Assembly (NCBI GenBank): GCA_964501065.1 | Contig: CAZCRF010000045.1 | Location: 1-21,127 of the forward strand | From: Hallerella sp964501065 | GTDB lineage: Bacteria; Fibrobacterota; Fibrobacteria; Fibrobacterales; Fibrobacteraceae | DNA length: 21,127 nt | Direction of reading: 5' to 3' | The notes under the pieces: generated by a model | Told to the model about the DNA's origin: nothing | The model's database searches: none | The model's input: the letters and a program-made list of their open reading frames with translations, nothing else | Shown: positions 1-7,045 of the stretch, piece by piece | Numbering within the stretch: position 1 is the first letter of the stretch | How the letters are laid out: the number at the start of each line of letters is the position of its first letter | Program-made: the position numbers and the translations under genes

Positions 1-281
1 TCTCGCTACAGCAAAGAGATGTTTCGCTGCGCTCAACATGACTGCTGCTATCCTGCAAACAGTCATTCTGAGCAACACTAACGTCATTCGCCAAAGGCGT
101 TAATCCAGGAACAGTAGCGGCCGTCATTCTGAGGCGCAGCCGAAGAATCTCGCTACAGCAAAGAGATACTTCGCTTGCGCTCAGCATGACTGCTGCTTTC
201 CTGTAAACCGTCATTCTAAAGGAGCGTGCGACTGAAGAATCCCTATACGGTAAAGAGATGTTTCGCGTTGCTCCACATGAC
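1..281. repeat. Tandem imperfect palindromic intergenic repeats
   Basis: Three related units are visible. The first is cut by the window edge (1-42), the second is the best preserved (123-190) and the third is degenerate (210-281). Units 1 and 2 are offset by about 147 bp and share their flanking sequence (43-72 and 191-219). Unit 2 is itself a long imperfect inverted repeat: the left arm starts GTCATTCTGAG, the right arm ends CTCAGCATGAC, and the arms continue through GAAG/CTTC and ATCTC/GAGAT to a loop of about 11 nt. A GTCATTCTGAG fragment also occurs at 62-72. This fits a REP- or MITE-like non-coding repeat. No transposase is present. Family identity was not checked. Confidence 0.75.
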
Positions 282-289
282 GACGCCCC

Positions 290-392
290 CTTGACCGTTA
301 ACTAAACTCTAAACACTCCCCACTTCACACTAAACTCTGACCACTGGCCACTACCCACTAACCCCTCTTCCCTATTAAAATTGCCAATTGAA
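290..392. repeat. Low-complexity ACTAAACTCTAAAC / CACTAACCCC tract
   Basis: This tract is built from short variants of the words ACTAAACTCT, CCACTACC and CACTAACCCCT. A related tract in opposite orientation (GGGGTTAG repeats) lies near the right end at 20588-20622. It sits immediately downstream of the znuC stop codon. No open frame with gene-like properties and no convincing hairpin terminator for znuC is visible here. The function is unknown. Confidence 0.55.
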
Positions 393-1037
393 TCACAGAC
401 CACTATTCGCTAAATTCACCGTGCGGTTCACCCGGACGAAACTTTTCACCCGCCCGGAAAGAATCGCCTTGTCATGGCTCACCATCACGATGGTCATCTT
501 TTCGTTGAGGGCGGCCAAGAGCTCGTACAAGTCGCCCTGCCCCTTTACGTCGATGTGGCTAGACGGCTCGTCCAAGAAAAGGATTTTCGGGTCTGCGGCA
601 AGGGCGCGCGCAATCAGCACACGCTGGCGTTCCCCGCCGGAGAGTTCTCCGAGTCGCCGCTTGGCAAAGTTCTCCATCTTCACCGTTTCCAAAGCCTCGA
701 GAACTTTTCCCGGATTCGCCCTGTAGCCGGGAAGTCCCGTCGCCACGGTCTCTTCCACGGTGATGGGAAATTCCAGATTGCGATTCGTGTTCTGCGAAAC
801 GTAGCCGACGGAAACCTTCCGAGTCGGGACCTTTTCCCCGAACAGCCGGACTGTCCCCGAAGACGGTTTCAAAAGCCCGACGGCAAGCCTCAAAAGGGTC
901 GTTTTGCCGCCGCCGTTCGGACCGACAATCGCGAGGAAGTCTCCCGGTTGCACGGTCAGATTCACGTCGGACAAGACGCCCGTGTTCCCGTAAGAAAAGT
1001 TCACATCCCGAAATTCAAGCGCCGAAACGGAAATCAT
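393..1037 (-). CDS. znuC: ZnuC-like metal ABC transporter ATP-binding protein
   Basis: This is the ATPase subunit of a zinc/manganese-type ABC importer, 214 aa, acting at the cytoplasmic face of the inner membrane. All nucleotide-binding motifs are visible: Walker A GPNGGGKTT (about 39-47), Q-loop Gln82 (YVSQ), signature LSGGERQR (132-139), Walker B ILFLDE (152-157) with catalytic Glu157, and the H-loop His188 (SHD). The length is a little below the usual 230-250 aa of ZnuC, and the Zn-binding C-terminal tail of some ZnuC proteins is absent. The ATG overlaps the stop of the upstream solute-binding protein gene (ATGA, 1034-1037), so translation is probably coupled. The metal assignment rests on the neighbour; an Mn importer is possible. 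No membrane permease gene follows, because the next 392 bases are repeats. Confidence 0.85.
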   Translation of the reverse strand: MISVSALEFRDVNFSYGNTGVLSDVNLTVQPGDFLAIVGPNGGGKTTLLRLAVGLLKPSSGTVRLFGEKVPTRKVSVGYVSQNTNRNLEFPITVEETVATGLPGYRANPGKVLEALETVKMENFAKRRLGELSGGERQRVLIARALAADPKILFLDEPSSHIDVKGQGDLYELLAALNEKMTIVMVSHDKAILSGRVKSFVRVNRTVNLANSGL

Positions 1038-1921
1038 TTCGCCCCCGTGAAGGCGTCCAAGAATTTCAAAAGTTCCGAGTCAAAATCATAGGCGAGCGGA
1101 TCGACGGAAACGACTTTCGCCCCGATTTCCCGCGAAAGGGATTCGGCGGCCCGACGGCTGAACTGCGGCTGCACGAAAACAGCCCCCGCGTGGAACTTCT
1201 TTGCCGTTTGCACAAGACGCTGCAAATCGCGCGGTTTCGGTTCCTTGCCGTCGACTTCCACGGCGACTTGGTTCAGGCCATAATCCCGCGCCAAGTACCC
1301 ATAAGACGGATGGAATACGATGAAAGTGCGCCTGTCCGCCGGAAGTGCCGAAACGGCCTTTGAAATTTTCACGTCCAAGTCGGAGAGCCGCTTGGAAAAA
1401 TTTTCCAAATTTGCCCGATACGTTCCCGCGTTCCGGGAATCCGCTTCGACGAGAGCGGTGCACACATTCGAAGCGATGACGATGCTCATCCTCGGCGAAG
1501 TCCAAAGATGCGGGTCCAATTCCCCTCCGCCATGGCCAGGAACTTCCCCCCGGTGATGTTCCCCGTCCTCATGCATCCAAGAGACTCCGGCGGAGACGTC
1601 CACCACCCGGACATTCGGATTCGCTCCCAGAAATCGCGGGCGCCAGGCTTCGTCCAGTCCGGAGCCGTCGCTCAAATACAGGGAAGCCTTGGAAAATTCC
1701 CGGAGAGTGGACGGTTTCGGCTCAAAGGTGTGCGGATTCGCATTCGGCGGAACGAGAGTCACCACATCCGCATTCTCCCCGGCGACTTCCCGTACGATTT
1801 TCGCATACGGGGAAAGCGTCACGGCGACGGTGAGCCGACCGGGATTTTCCGCAAACAGGAACGCGGCAAAGGACAAGAGGCAAACGGAGATGGCGCGAAG
1901 AGGGAATCTTTTTACAAGCAT
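1034..1921 (-). CDS. znuA: ZnuA-like periplasmic metal-binding protein (cluster A-I)
   Basis: This is the solute-binding protein of a Zn/Mn ABC importer, 295 aa from the chosen start. The N-terminus (MLVKRF, then a hydrophobic stretch to about residue 24) looks like a signal peptide. The expected metal ligands are present: His64 (NPHTFEP), His138 (DPHLWTSP), His204 (FHPSYGY) and Asp274 (VDPL). A His/Asp/Glu-rich loop at 117-130 (His117, 122, 123, 130) is typical of zinc-type members. The ATG at 1921 was chosen because GAGG lies 6 nt upstream. An in-frame ATG at 1927 is possible but has no spacing for a ribosome binding site, and the frame open to 2068 lies inside the upstream methyltransferase gene. 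The stop overlaps the ATPase start. The gene begins only 8 nt after the methyltransferase stop, so it probably shares that transcript. Confidence 0.87.
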   Translation of the reverse strand: MLVKRFPLRAISVCLLSFAAFLFAENPGRLTVAVTLSPYAKIVREVAGENADVVTLVPPNANPHTFEPKPSTLREFSKASLYLSDGSGLDEAWRPRFLGANPNVRVVDVSAGVSWMHEDGEHHRGEVPGHGGGELDPHLWTSPRMSIVIASNVCTALVEADSRNAGTYRANLENFSKRLSDLDVKISKAVSALPADRRTFIVFHPSYGYLARDYGLNQVAVEVDGKEPKPRDLQRLVQTAKKFHAGAVFVQPQFSRRAAESLSREIGAKVVSVDPLAYDFDSELLKFLDAFTGAK

Positions 1922-1929
1922 TTGCATCC

Positions 1930-2892
1930 TCAAATCAAATTTTGCAGAGCCTTGGCGATATGCCACATGAACACGGGGGGAACGGCATTCCCGATTGCTT
2001 TGTACTGTTTTGCTTCCGAGACTTTCGAAAACCGGAATTCCTCGGGAAACGATTGGATCCGGGCGCATTCCGCCGGAGAGAACCTCCGATACCGACCGTT
2101 TACAAAAAGGACGGGATCCGTCGAATTCAAGCTGACCTTCGCCAAATGGGAACTGATCGTGTTGCAGGGCTCATCCAAATTTTGCACGCGCCCCTTGTTC
2201 ATCTTCTCCCGGACGGAGAGCATTCCTTGGACGGCGCGTTCGCTGAAAAACCAGCGTTCCTCTTCATTCGCCTTTTCGTCGACGACCGCGCGAAGCGGCA
2301 CTGGCTTGGGAGTGGAAGGCTCCGGGAATCTGAATTTTTCCGCATCCTCCATTTTCCGAAATCCGACAATGATGACGCGCTCCCTTTTTTGGGGAACGCC
2401 GTAATCCGCCGTATTGAACAACTTGTACTGGATGCGGTAGCCGGCCGATTCGAATTGCGACAGAATCATCGGGAAAGCCCGCCCCTGATTCGCCGACAAA
2501 AGCCCTTTGACATTTTCCGCAATGAAAAAACGCGGTTTCTTCTTTTTCAAGACATCCACCATTTCAAAGAAAAGCATTCCCCGCTCATCCTTGTAACCGA
2601 GCCTCGGCGGATTCTGCGCTGAAATGGAAAACGACTGACACGGAAACCCGCCAACCAAGACGTCGATGTCCGGCATTTTCGCCTTGTCGATGTTTTTCAC
2701 GTCCTCGACGACGCACTTGTGTTTAAAGTTGTCGTTGTAAATCTGCGTGCAATAGGCATCGTTGTCCGCGGCGAAGACGATTTCAAAAGGATTTTTCGCA
2801 TACTTCTTGCCCAAAAAGGAAAATCCGCCGAGGAGCCCCAAATCCAGTCCGCCGCAGCCGCAGAACAAAGAAGCCACTTTCAATTTGGGCAT
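1930..2892 (-). CDS. C5-cytosine DNA methyltransferase 2 (type II R-M)
   Basis: This is an S-adenosylmethionine-dependent DNA (cytosine-5) methyltransferase of 320 aa, full length for the family. Motifs are in canonical order: I (SLFCGCGGLDLGL, about 8-20), IV GGFPCQSFS with catalytic Cys85, VI ENV (126-128), VIII QKRERVIIVGF (168-178), IX around RRFSPAECARIQSFPE (269-284) and X QYKAIGNAVPP (296-306). The target-recognition region is about 179-268. The ATG at 2892 has GGAAG 7 nt upstream and overlaps the end of the nuclease gene by 13 nt. It is one of two C5 methyltransferases flanking that nuclease, so it probably protects one strand or half of the same site. The recognition sequence cannot be read from the sequence. 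Its stop codon overlaps the ribosome binding site of the metal-binding protein gene. Confidence 0.93.
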   Translation of the reverse strand: MPKLKVASLFCGCGGLDLGLLGGFSFLGKKYAKNPFEIVFAADNDAYCTQIYNDNFKHKCVVEDVKNIDKAKMPDIDVLVGGFPCQSFSISAQNPPRLGYKDERGMLFFEMVDVLKKKKPRFFIAENVKGLLSANQGRAFPMILSQFESAGYRIQYKLFNTADYGVPQKRERVIIVGFRKMEDAEKFRFPEPSTPKPVPLRAVVDEKANEEERWFFSERAVQGMLSVREKMNKGRVQNLDEPCNTISSHLAKVSLNSTDPVLFVNGRYRRFSPAECARIQSFPEEFRFSKVSEAKQYKAIGNAVPPVFMWHIAKALQNLI

Positions 2893-4361
2893 GCGAGCAC
2901 TTCCGTCGTTGCAAAGTTTTTCGTTTCAAAATGAATTTCCATCCCATTCCTGGGGGAGGCTTCTATTTTGTCCGTTTTGTAAAGTTTTACAGGATTTTGC
3001 AATTCATAGAGAATCATCGAATCCGCACTGAGCATCAAGCGATAAACATAATAATGGTCTTGATTTGTCGCAGCAACACTCCATTCGTTAGGGGACATAT
3101 GGAAATCGCATTGTTGTATCCTCTGCTTGCTGATTGTCGTTTTGACTTCAATATATCGATGAATCGCTTCTTCATCTCCATCAAAACTGTCAATGTCATA
3201 TCCGGGATGATAACCATTGCAATCTACTATTTTCACCTTTTTCCCAAGTTCTGGATAGCCGGCCTTCACCAGTCGAATTCTTTCATGTCCCTCAATGATG
3301 GACTCTCCAATATTCCCCGTATCTTTTGTCGTAGCCCGCTTGTCCGTCAATACATATTGAAGCCATTCTCGATGGCTTGCGGGAATTGAAACGCTTTCTC
3401 GAATCAATTGGGCAGAATCCGTTCTGAACAAACCCGGTTGCATCTGCTTTTCAACGTATTCATACCAACGCGGTTCTTGCTCAGATACCTCCGCCGTGTC
3501 TATTTTCTCTTGCCCATAGAATTTTTCATAACCAAGAAAAAACGACTTGTCCTCAGAAAAAGCTTTTATCGTTTCCGTTTGTCCCCCTTTCAAGGAGTAG
3601 TAACCGTAACGATTCTTTTCCAATATATCCGCCAAAACCATATAATCCAAAATGTCGCCCGCATAACGCACCACATCGCCTTTGGATCGAGGGTTTCCTT
3701 TGGAATCGAAAATGAAGGAATCCGTTTTATCGTAATATTTCTTTTTTGACTTTCTATTGTTCAATACAATTCCAGCAGCCTCTTTAGGAGAGAACTGGCC
3801 ACTCGTTATTCGGGAGTCATCGAAAATGCAATAGCACAATTCTTCTCTACTCAGCGAAAACTCTTTGTTTTTCTCCCCCAATTCTTCATAAATTTCATTC
3901 CCCGCCATACAAATTTTGACAATGAGTCGGGTGGGTTTAAAGCGTATCCCCTTTTGAATCAAGGCGACATTTTCATTCGGTTTTAAATGCCCCCCTGGAA
4001 ATTGGAACGAAAACAAAAAAAGTTTCAAGAATTGCGGCAAATCTTGATTTTCATGAAGAAATTTCGCCATTTGCGTCGTCCGAGTGACATTTTTCCCTTT
4101 GTCTTCTTTGTAAAAAGCAAATAATGCAGGAGTTTCCGTCCGCCAATTCGCAATCGTCTTGTCAGAAATGCGGAAATTGCCGGGAAAACGCCTCAAAAGA
4201 CTGGACAATTTTGAACTATACGACGCACAATCACAATTTTCAATTCGACAGCAGGCGTTTGCAAAAAACAACAAAACATTTTCCATATTGTTTTTGAACC
4301 GCGGTCGAACAAAATGGATTCTAGTCCGATACTCCGACGGCACTCTGTAAAAAGAATTCAT
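2880..4361 (-). CDS. Putative type II restriction endonuclease, DUF3883-like PD-(D/E)XK C-terminus
   Basis: This 493-aa protein is encoded between two C5 methyltransferase genes. The C-terminal part (about 345-445) resembles the DUF3883 / protein NO VEIN C-terminal nuclease-like domain: GNIGE (349-353), GYDID with Asp389, YIEVKTT with Glu405 and Lys407, then FHMSPNEW and a YYVYRL strand. Asp389-Glu405-x-Lys407 fits a PD-(D/E)XK catalytic core. The N-terminal ~340 residues match nothing I can name; they are lysine- and aromatic-rich and probably recognise DNA. The role as the cognate restriction enzyme is inferred from the fold and the M-R-M context. The start at 4361 gives an ATGA overlap with methyltransferase 1 and a weak GGGG ribosome binding site. 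An internal Met26 (4286) is an alternative. Base composition is clearly AT-richer than the flanking housekeeping genes. Confidence 0.75.
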   Translation of the reverse strand: MNSFYRVPSEYRTRIHFVRPRFKNNMENVLLFFANACCRIENCDCASYSSKLSSLLRRFPGNFRISDKTIANWRTETPALFAFYKEDKGKNVTRTTQMAKFLHENQDLPQFLKLFLFSFQFPGGHLKPNENVALIQKGIRFKPTRLIVKICMAGNEIYEELGEKNKEFSLSREELCYCIFDDSRITSGQFSPKEAAGIVLNNRKSKKKYYDKTDSFIFDSKGNPRSKGDVVRYAGDILDYMVLADILEKNRYGYYSLKGGQTETIKAFSEDKSFFLGYEKFYGQEKIDTAEVSEQEPRWYEYVEKQMQPGLFRTDSAQLIRESVSIPASHREWLQYVLTDKRATTKDTGNIGESIIEGHERIRLVKAGYPELGKKVKIVDCNGYHPGYDIDSFDGDEEAIHRYIEVKTTISKQRIQQCDFHMSPNEWSVAATNQDHYYVYRLMLSADSMILYELQNPVKLYKTDKIEASPRNGMEIHFETKNFATTEVLACPN

Positions 4362-5398
4362 AAATACCCCATTATTTGTTTTGCCAATTCAAAAGCCAAC
4401 AAAGGAGGAACGGCATTGCCGACCTGCTTGTATTGGCTAGTCTTGGAGCCATAAAATACAAAATCATCGGGAAAGGACTGCAACCTTGCACTTTCCCGAA
4501 CAGTCGGGATACGATTCCACCGATAATGAAAATGATGCCGATGCCCCGTATCTATCGTGAAACTCGGCTTTTGGCTGTTCAATCTTGTCCAAGCGATATG
4601 GACTTTCCTTGTCTGCTGAAAGGCTTCCGGTAAATCCTTGTAATTTCCCCCATCCGGCACAAGCGAAATGATTTTTTTCGTCTTCTCGCTGTGCATCGTC
4701 TCTTCATGATTAAAAACGGCATTTGAATTTTTTCTCGCCCATTTCTGATAATCGGATTTGGGAGACATTGGATAAGCCGCTCCGTCTACAATGGAATTTT
4801 CCGGCAAATCCGACAACGCTTCCGCAGATGTCACCGAAAAATTCAGCCCTTTAGGAAATTCAAAAAATTTTTCCCCATAGACTCGACTATCTAAACCGAC
4901 AAAAAAAGCTCGACGACGCGCTTGCGGAACTCCATAATCGGAAGCCGTCAAAACACGATACGCTACATTATATCCTATTTTGGAAAAATCACTCAATATA
5001 GATTCCCGAACAATTCCCTCCCCAATGGAAAGAATGTTCGGCACATTTTCCATGACAAATATCTTAGGCTTGATTTCCTTTACGAAACGGACAAAAGATT
5101 TGTAAAGCCGATTGCGTTCATCATCGACGATTCTCTTCCCCGCCACAGAAAATCCCTGGCATGGAGGCCCGCCCACTATCACGGAAATTTCCTTTTTATC
5201 CAAGCCCAACATTTCACAGGCCTGTGTCGCAGAGAATGATTCTATATCTCCACAATAAGTTTGCGCCGACGGAAAGTGGCGTTTATACGTAATCAGGGAG
5301 TCCTTCCAAATATCCACTCCCAAGGCAGGTTCAAATTCCGCCAAGGAAAACCCTTCGGAAAATCCGCCGCAGCCGCAGAACAAATCGATGAATTTCAT
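4358..5398 (-). CDS. C5-cytosine DNA methyltransferase 1 (type II R-M)
   Basis: This is the second DNA (cytosine-5) methyltransferase, 346 aa from the chosen start. Motifs: I DLFCGCGGFSEGF (5-17), IV GGPPCQGFS with catalytic Cys80, VI MENVP (116-120), VIII QARRRAFFVGL (159-169), IX TVRESARLQSFPDDF (299-313) and X QYKQVGNAVPP (322-332). The target-recognition region is about 171-296 and differs from that of the other methyltransferase, so this is not a simple duplication. I chose the ATG at 5398, which gives the family-typical MKFIDLFCG opening. A TTG at 5434 extends the frame but has no ribosome binding site. Neither start has a strong Shine-Dalgarno sequence. It is the first gene of the minus-strand string, and its stop overlaps the nuclease start (ATGA). 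Confidence 0.92.
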   Translation of the reverse strand: MKFIDLFCGCGGFSEGFSLAEFEPALGVDIWKDSLITYKRHFPSAQTYCGDIESFSATQACEMLGLDKKEISVIVGGPPCQGFSVAGKRIVDDERNRLYKSFVRFVKEIKPKIFVMENVPNILSIGEGIVRESILSDFSKIGYNVAYRVLTASDYGVPQARRRAFFVGLDSRVYGEKFFEFPKGLNFSVTSAEALSDLPENSIVDGAAYPMSPKSDYQKWARKNSNAVFNHEETMHSEKTKKIISLVPDGGNYKDLPEAFQQTRKVHIAWTRLNSQKPSFTIDTGHRHHFHYRWNRIPTVRESARLQSFPDDFVFYGSKTSQYKQVGNAVPPLLAFELAKQIMGYL

Positions 5399-5549
5399 AT
5401 CGCAAAACACCCGACGGGCTTGAGACAGAGGCAAACGTTTTTCAAAAAAAGACCCGAAATTCTTTTGCAGAGTTCACTACGCATATTTGCCTAAATATAA
5501 AAATTTTCCCATCCCTCTTCGACTTTATGCAAAAATTCACATTTACGCA

Positions 5550-5578
5550 TTGACTTTTTGCAAAATTCTTAGTATATT
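5550..5578 (+). promoter_or_regulatory. Sigma70-type promoter of the metF-like gene
   Basis: TTGACT (5550-5555) and TATATT (5573-5578) each match the consensus at 5 of 6 positions and are separated by exactly 17 nt. The expected transcription start (about 5584-5586) coincides with the ATG at 5586, which has no Shine-Dalgarno sequence. This suggests a leaderless mRNA. It also argues against the longer frame opening at 5487, whose first codons would contain the promoter. Confidence 0.65.
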
Positions 5579-5585
5579 GCTTTCC

Positions 5586-6353
5586 ATGAGTTTTAGAAAG
5601 CCAAAGGAAATCGCGCTGGAACTGATTCCGCGCTCTCTCGACGGAATCCTCTCCGAAGCGAAGGAATCCCTTTCCACGTATCCGTTCGTCACCACGGTCA
5701 ACGTACCCGAAATCCGCAAGCTCCCCATCAAGAGTTTTGAACCGTCAAAGCTTTTAATCGAAGCGAAGATTCCGACGACGCCGCACTTTCGCCTGATCGA
5801 CCGCACCGAAAAGGATTTGCTGCAAAAGATAGCCGCCTTGGTCGAAGTGGGGCTGAAACAGGTTCTGCTCATCGGCGGCGACCCTCCGACGGATTCTCCG
5901 GCCTTTGTCCCTTCCGGGCTTTCCACCCCCGAAGCCATCCGGGCGGTGAAAAGGGAATTTCCGACTCTCCGAATCTACGCGGGCCTCGACCCTTACCGAA
6001 GCTCCTTCCGCGAGGAACTCGACTATGCGCTGCAAAAAAGGGACGCGGGCTGCGACGGCTTCTACACGCAGCCGATTTTCTCCATCGGAATCTTGGAACA
6101 GTGGCTGGAGCAATTGCCGGACGCGGAAATCTGGTTCGGCATTTCCCCGATATTCACGGAAAAATCCAGACGCTACTGGGAATGCGTGAACAAGGTCGTT
6201 CTGCCGCCCGACTTCCGCTTTGACTTGGATTACAACATCCGATTGGCGAGGCAATTGCTCGTGACCATCAACGAGACTCGGCAGTGCGGTTACTTGATGC
6301 CCGTCGCCAACGGGGCGTTGGAGTATTTGAAGAACATCTTTGACGTTCCCTGA
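5586..6353 (+). CDS. Methylenetetrahydrofolate reductase-like protein
   Basis: This is probably a flavin-dependent 5,10-methylenetetrahydrofolate reductase or close relative, giving methyl-THF for methionine synthesis. From Met at 5586 it has 255 aa, slightly shorter than E. coli MetF (about 296). Supporting segments: LELIPRS near the N-terminus with Glu12 (the catalytic-Glu strand of the TIM barrel), TTPHFRLIDR (64-73) corresponding to the conserved His region, LLIGGDPP (94-101), and GCDGFYTQPIFS (155-166) followed by FGISPIF. The divergence from classical MetF leaves some doubt about the exact substrate. It is divergent from the R-M string and its 3' end converges on the lipoprotein gene (30-nt gap, no terminator hairpin seen). 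GC content returns to the high background here. Confidence 0.75.
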   Translation: MSFRKPKEIALELIPRSLDGILSEAKESLSTYPFVTTVNVPEIRKLPIKSFEPSKLLIEAKIPTTPHFRLIDRTEKDLLQKIAALVEVGLKQVLLIGGDPPTDSPAFVPSGLSTPEAIRAVKREFPTLRIYAGLDPYRSSFREELDYALQKRDAGCDGFYTQPIFSIGILEQWLEQLPDAEIWFGISPIFTEKSRRYWECVNKVVLPPDFRFDLDYNIRLARQLLVTINETRQCGYLMPVANGALEYLKNIFDVP

Positions 6354-6383
6354 TTCCGACGCCCGCCCTGTTTTCGCAGACTA

Positions 6384-6962
6384 CTATTTCTGCAATTCTT
6401 TCTTGTAATTGGCTGCGGCTTCGTTCATGCGCTTCTGCATGTCGGCACTTTCCGCGCGGAGAGTGAACTCCTGATTTTCCGCTGCGGCTTTTTCCATGGC
6501 GGCGTTGAGCTTGGCCGGGTTCATGGCGACAAGGACGTAAATCTTGTATTGCCCGTTGTCCTCGTTGAATTGGGTGATGGTGCGGACAACATCCGCGCCG
6601 ACAAGTTCCTGTTCCGTGTATTCGTTCGCCTTTTCTTCCCAAATCTTGAGAGCCGTCGCGTCGACGTTCTTGCCGTATTGCTCCTTGTAGCGATTCACCT
6701 GGGTCTTCGTCGCGACCGCCAAGGCGGCACGGGCTTCATCCGCAGCTTGCGTCCGAGCGATCATCTCGTCGTTCGAAACGGCCATCCCCACAGCGGAGGC
6801 GATATCCTTTTCGGAGAGCTTCGCCTTGTATTCCTCAAGCTCCGCAGCAGGAGTCTCCACGGTCTTGAATCCGCCGCTAGACGCCTTTTGGGCGGAACTT
6901 GCGCACCCGGCGAAGAACGCGACACCCATCCCCACGACCAACCACGAAACCATCTTGTTCAT
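6384..6962 (-). CDS. LPP20-like outer-membrane lipoprotein
   Basis: This is a 192-aa predicted lipoprotein. The chosen ATG (6962) is preceded by AAGGAG at 6-nt spacing. The frame remains open to 7049, but that extension has no ribosome binding site. The N-terminus is a lipoprotein signal (MNKMVSWLVVGMG then FFAGC) with the modified Cys at residue 20. The mature part is alanine- and glutamate-rich. The segment TQAADEARAALAVATKTQV and the following region (about 65-150) resemble the LPP20 lipoprotein family, whose biochemical role is poorly known. It lies 83 nt downstream of smc on the same strand, with its own candidate promoter in the gap. Confidence 0.72.
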   Translation of the reverse strand: MNKMVSWLVVGMGVAFFAGCASSAQKASSGGFKTVETPAAELEEYKAKLSEKDIASAVGMAVSNDEMIARTQAADEARAALAVATKTQVNRYKEQYGKNVDATALKIWEEKANEYTEQELVGADVVRTITQFNEDNGQYKIYVLVAMNPAKLNAAMEKAAAENQEFTLRAESADMQKRMNEAAANYKKELQK

Positions 6963-6997
6963 AACGAACTCCTTCCTGTTTTTTTGTCTTTTGACTG

Positions 6998-7006
6998 AAT
7001 ATAACA
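6998..7006 (-). promoter_or_regulatory. Candidate extended -10 promoter of the lipoprotein gene
   Basis: On the minus strand the sequence reads TGTTATATT, an extended -10 element (TGn followed by TATATT at 7003-6998). Transcription would start near 6991, giving a leader of about 29 nt that contains the strong AAGGAG ribosome binding site. No good -35 box is visible at the expected distance, as is usual for extended -10 promoters. Confidence 0.4.
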
Positions 7007-7045
7007 AATTTTTCCAATCAAAAGCCACCCCAAGAACCTTCCAAA

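Noticed and set aside
2849..2869. A 21-nt identity between the two methyltransferase genes (also at 5364-5384)
   Set aside because: It encodes the motif I core FCGCGG in both genes, and the rest of the genes differ, so it reflects a constrained motif and not a recent duplication or attachment site.
5399..5434. TTG start giving methyltransferase 1 twelve extra residues
   Set aside because: There is no ribosome binding site and no family similarity in the extension; the ATG at 5398 gives the normal start just before motif I.
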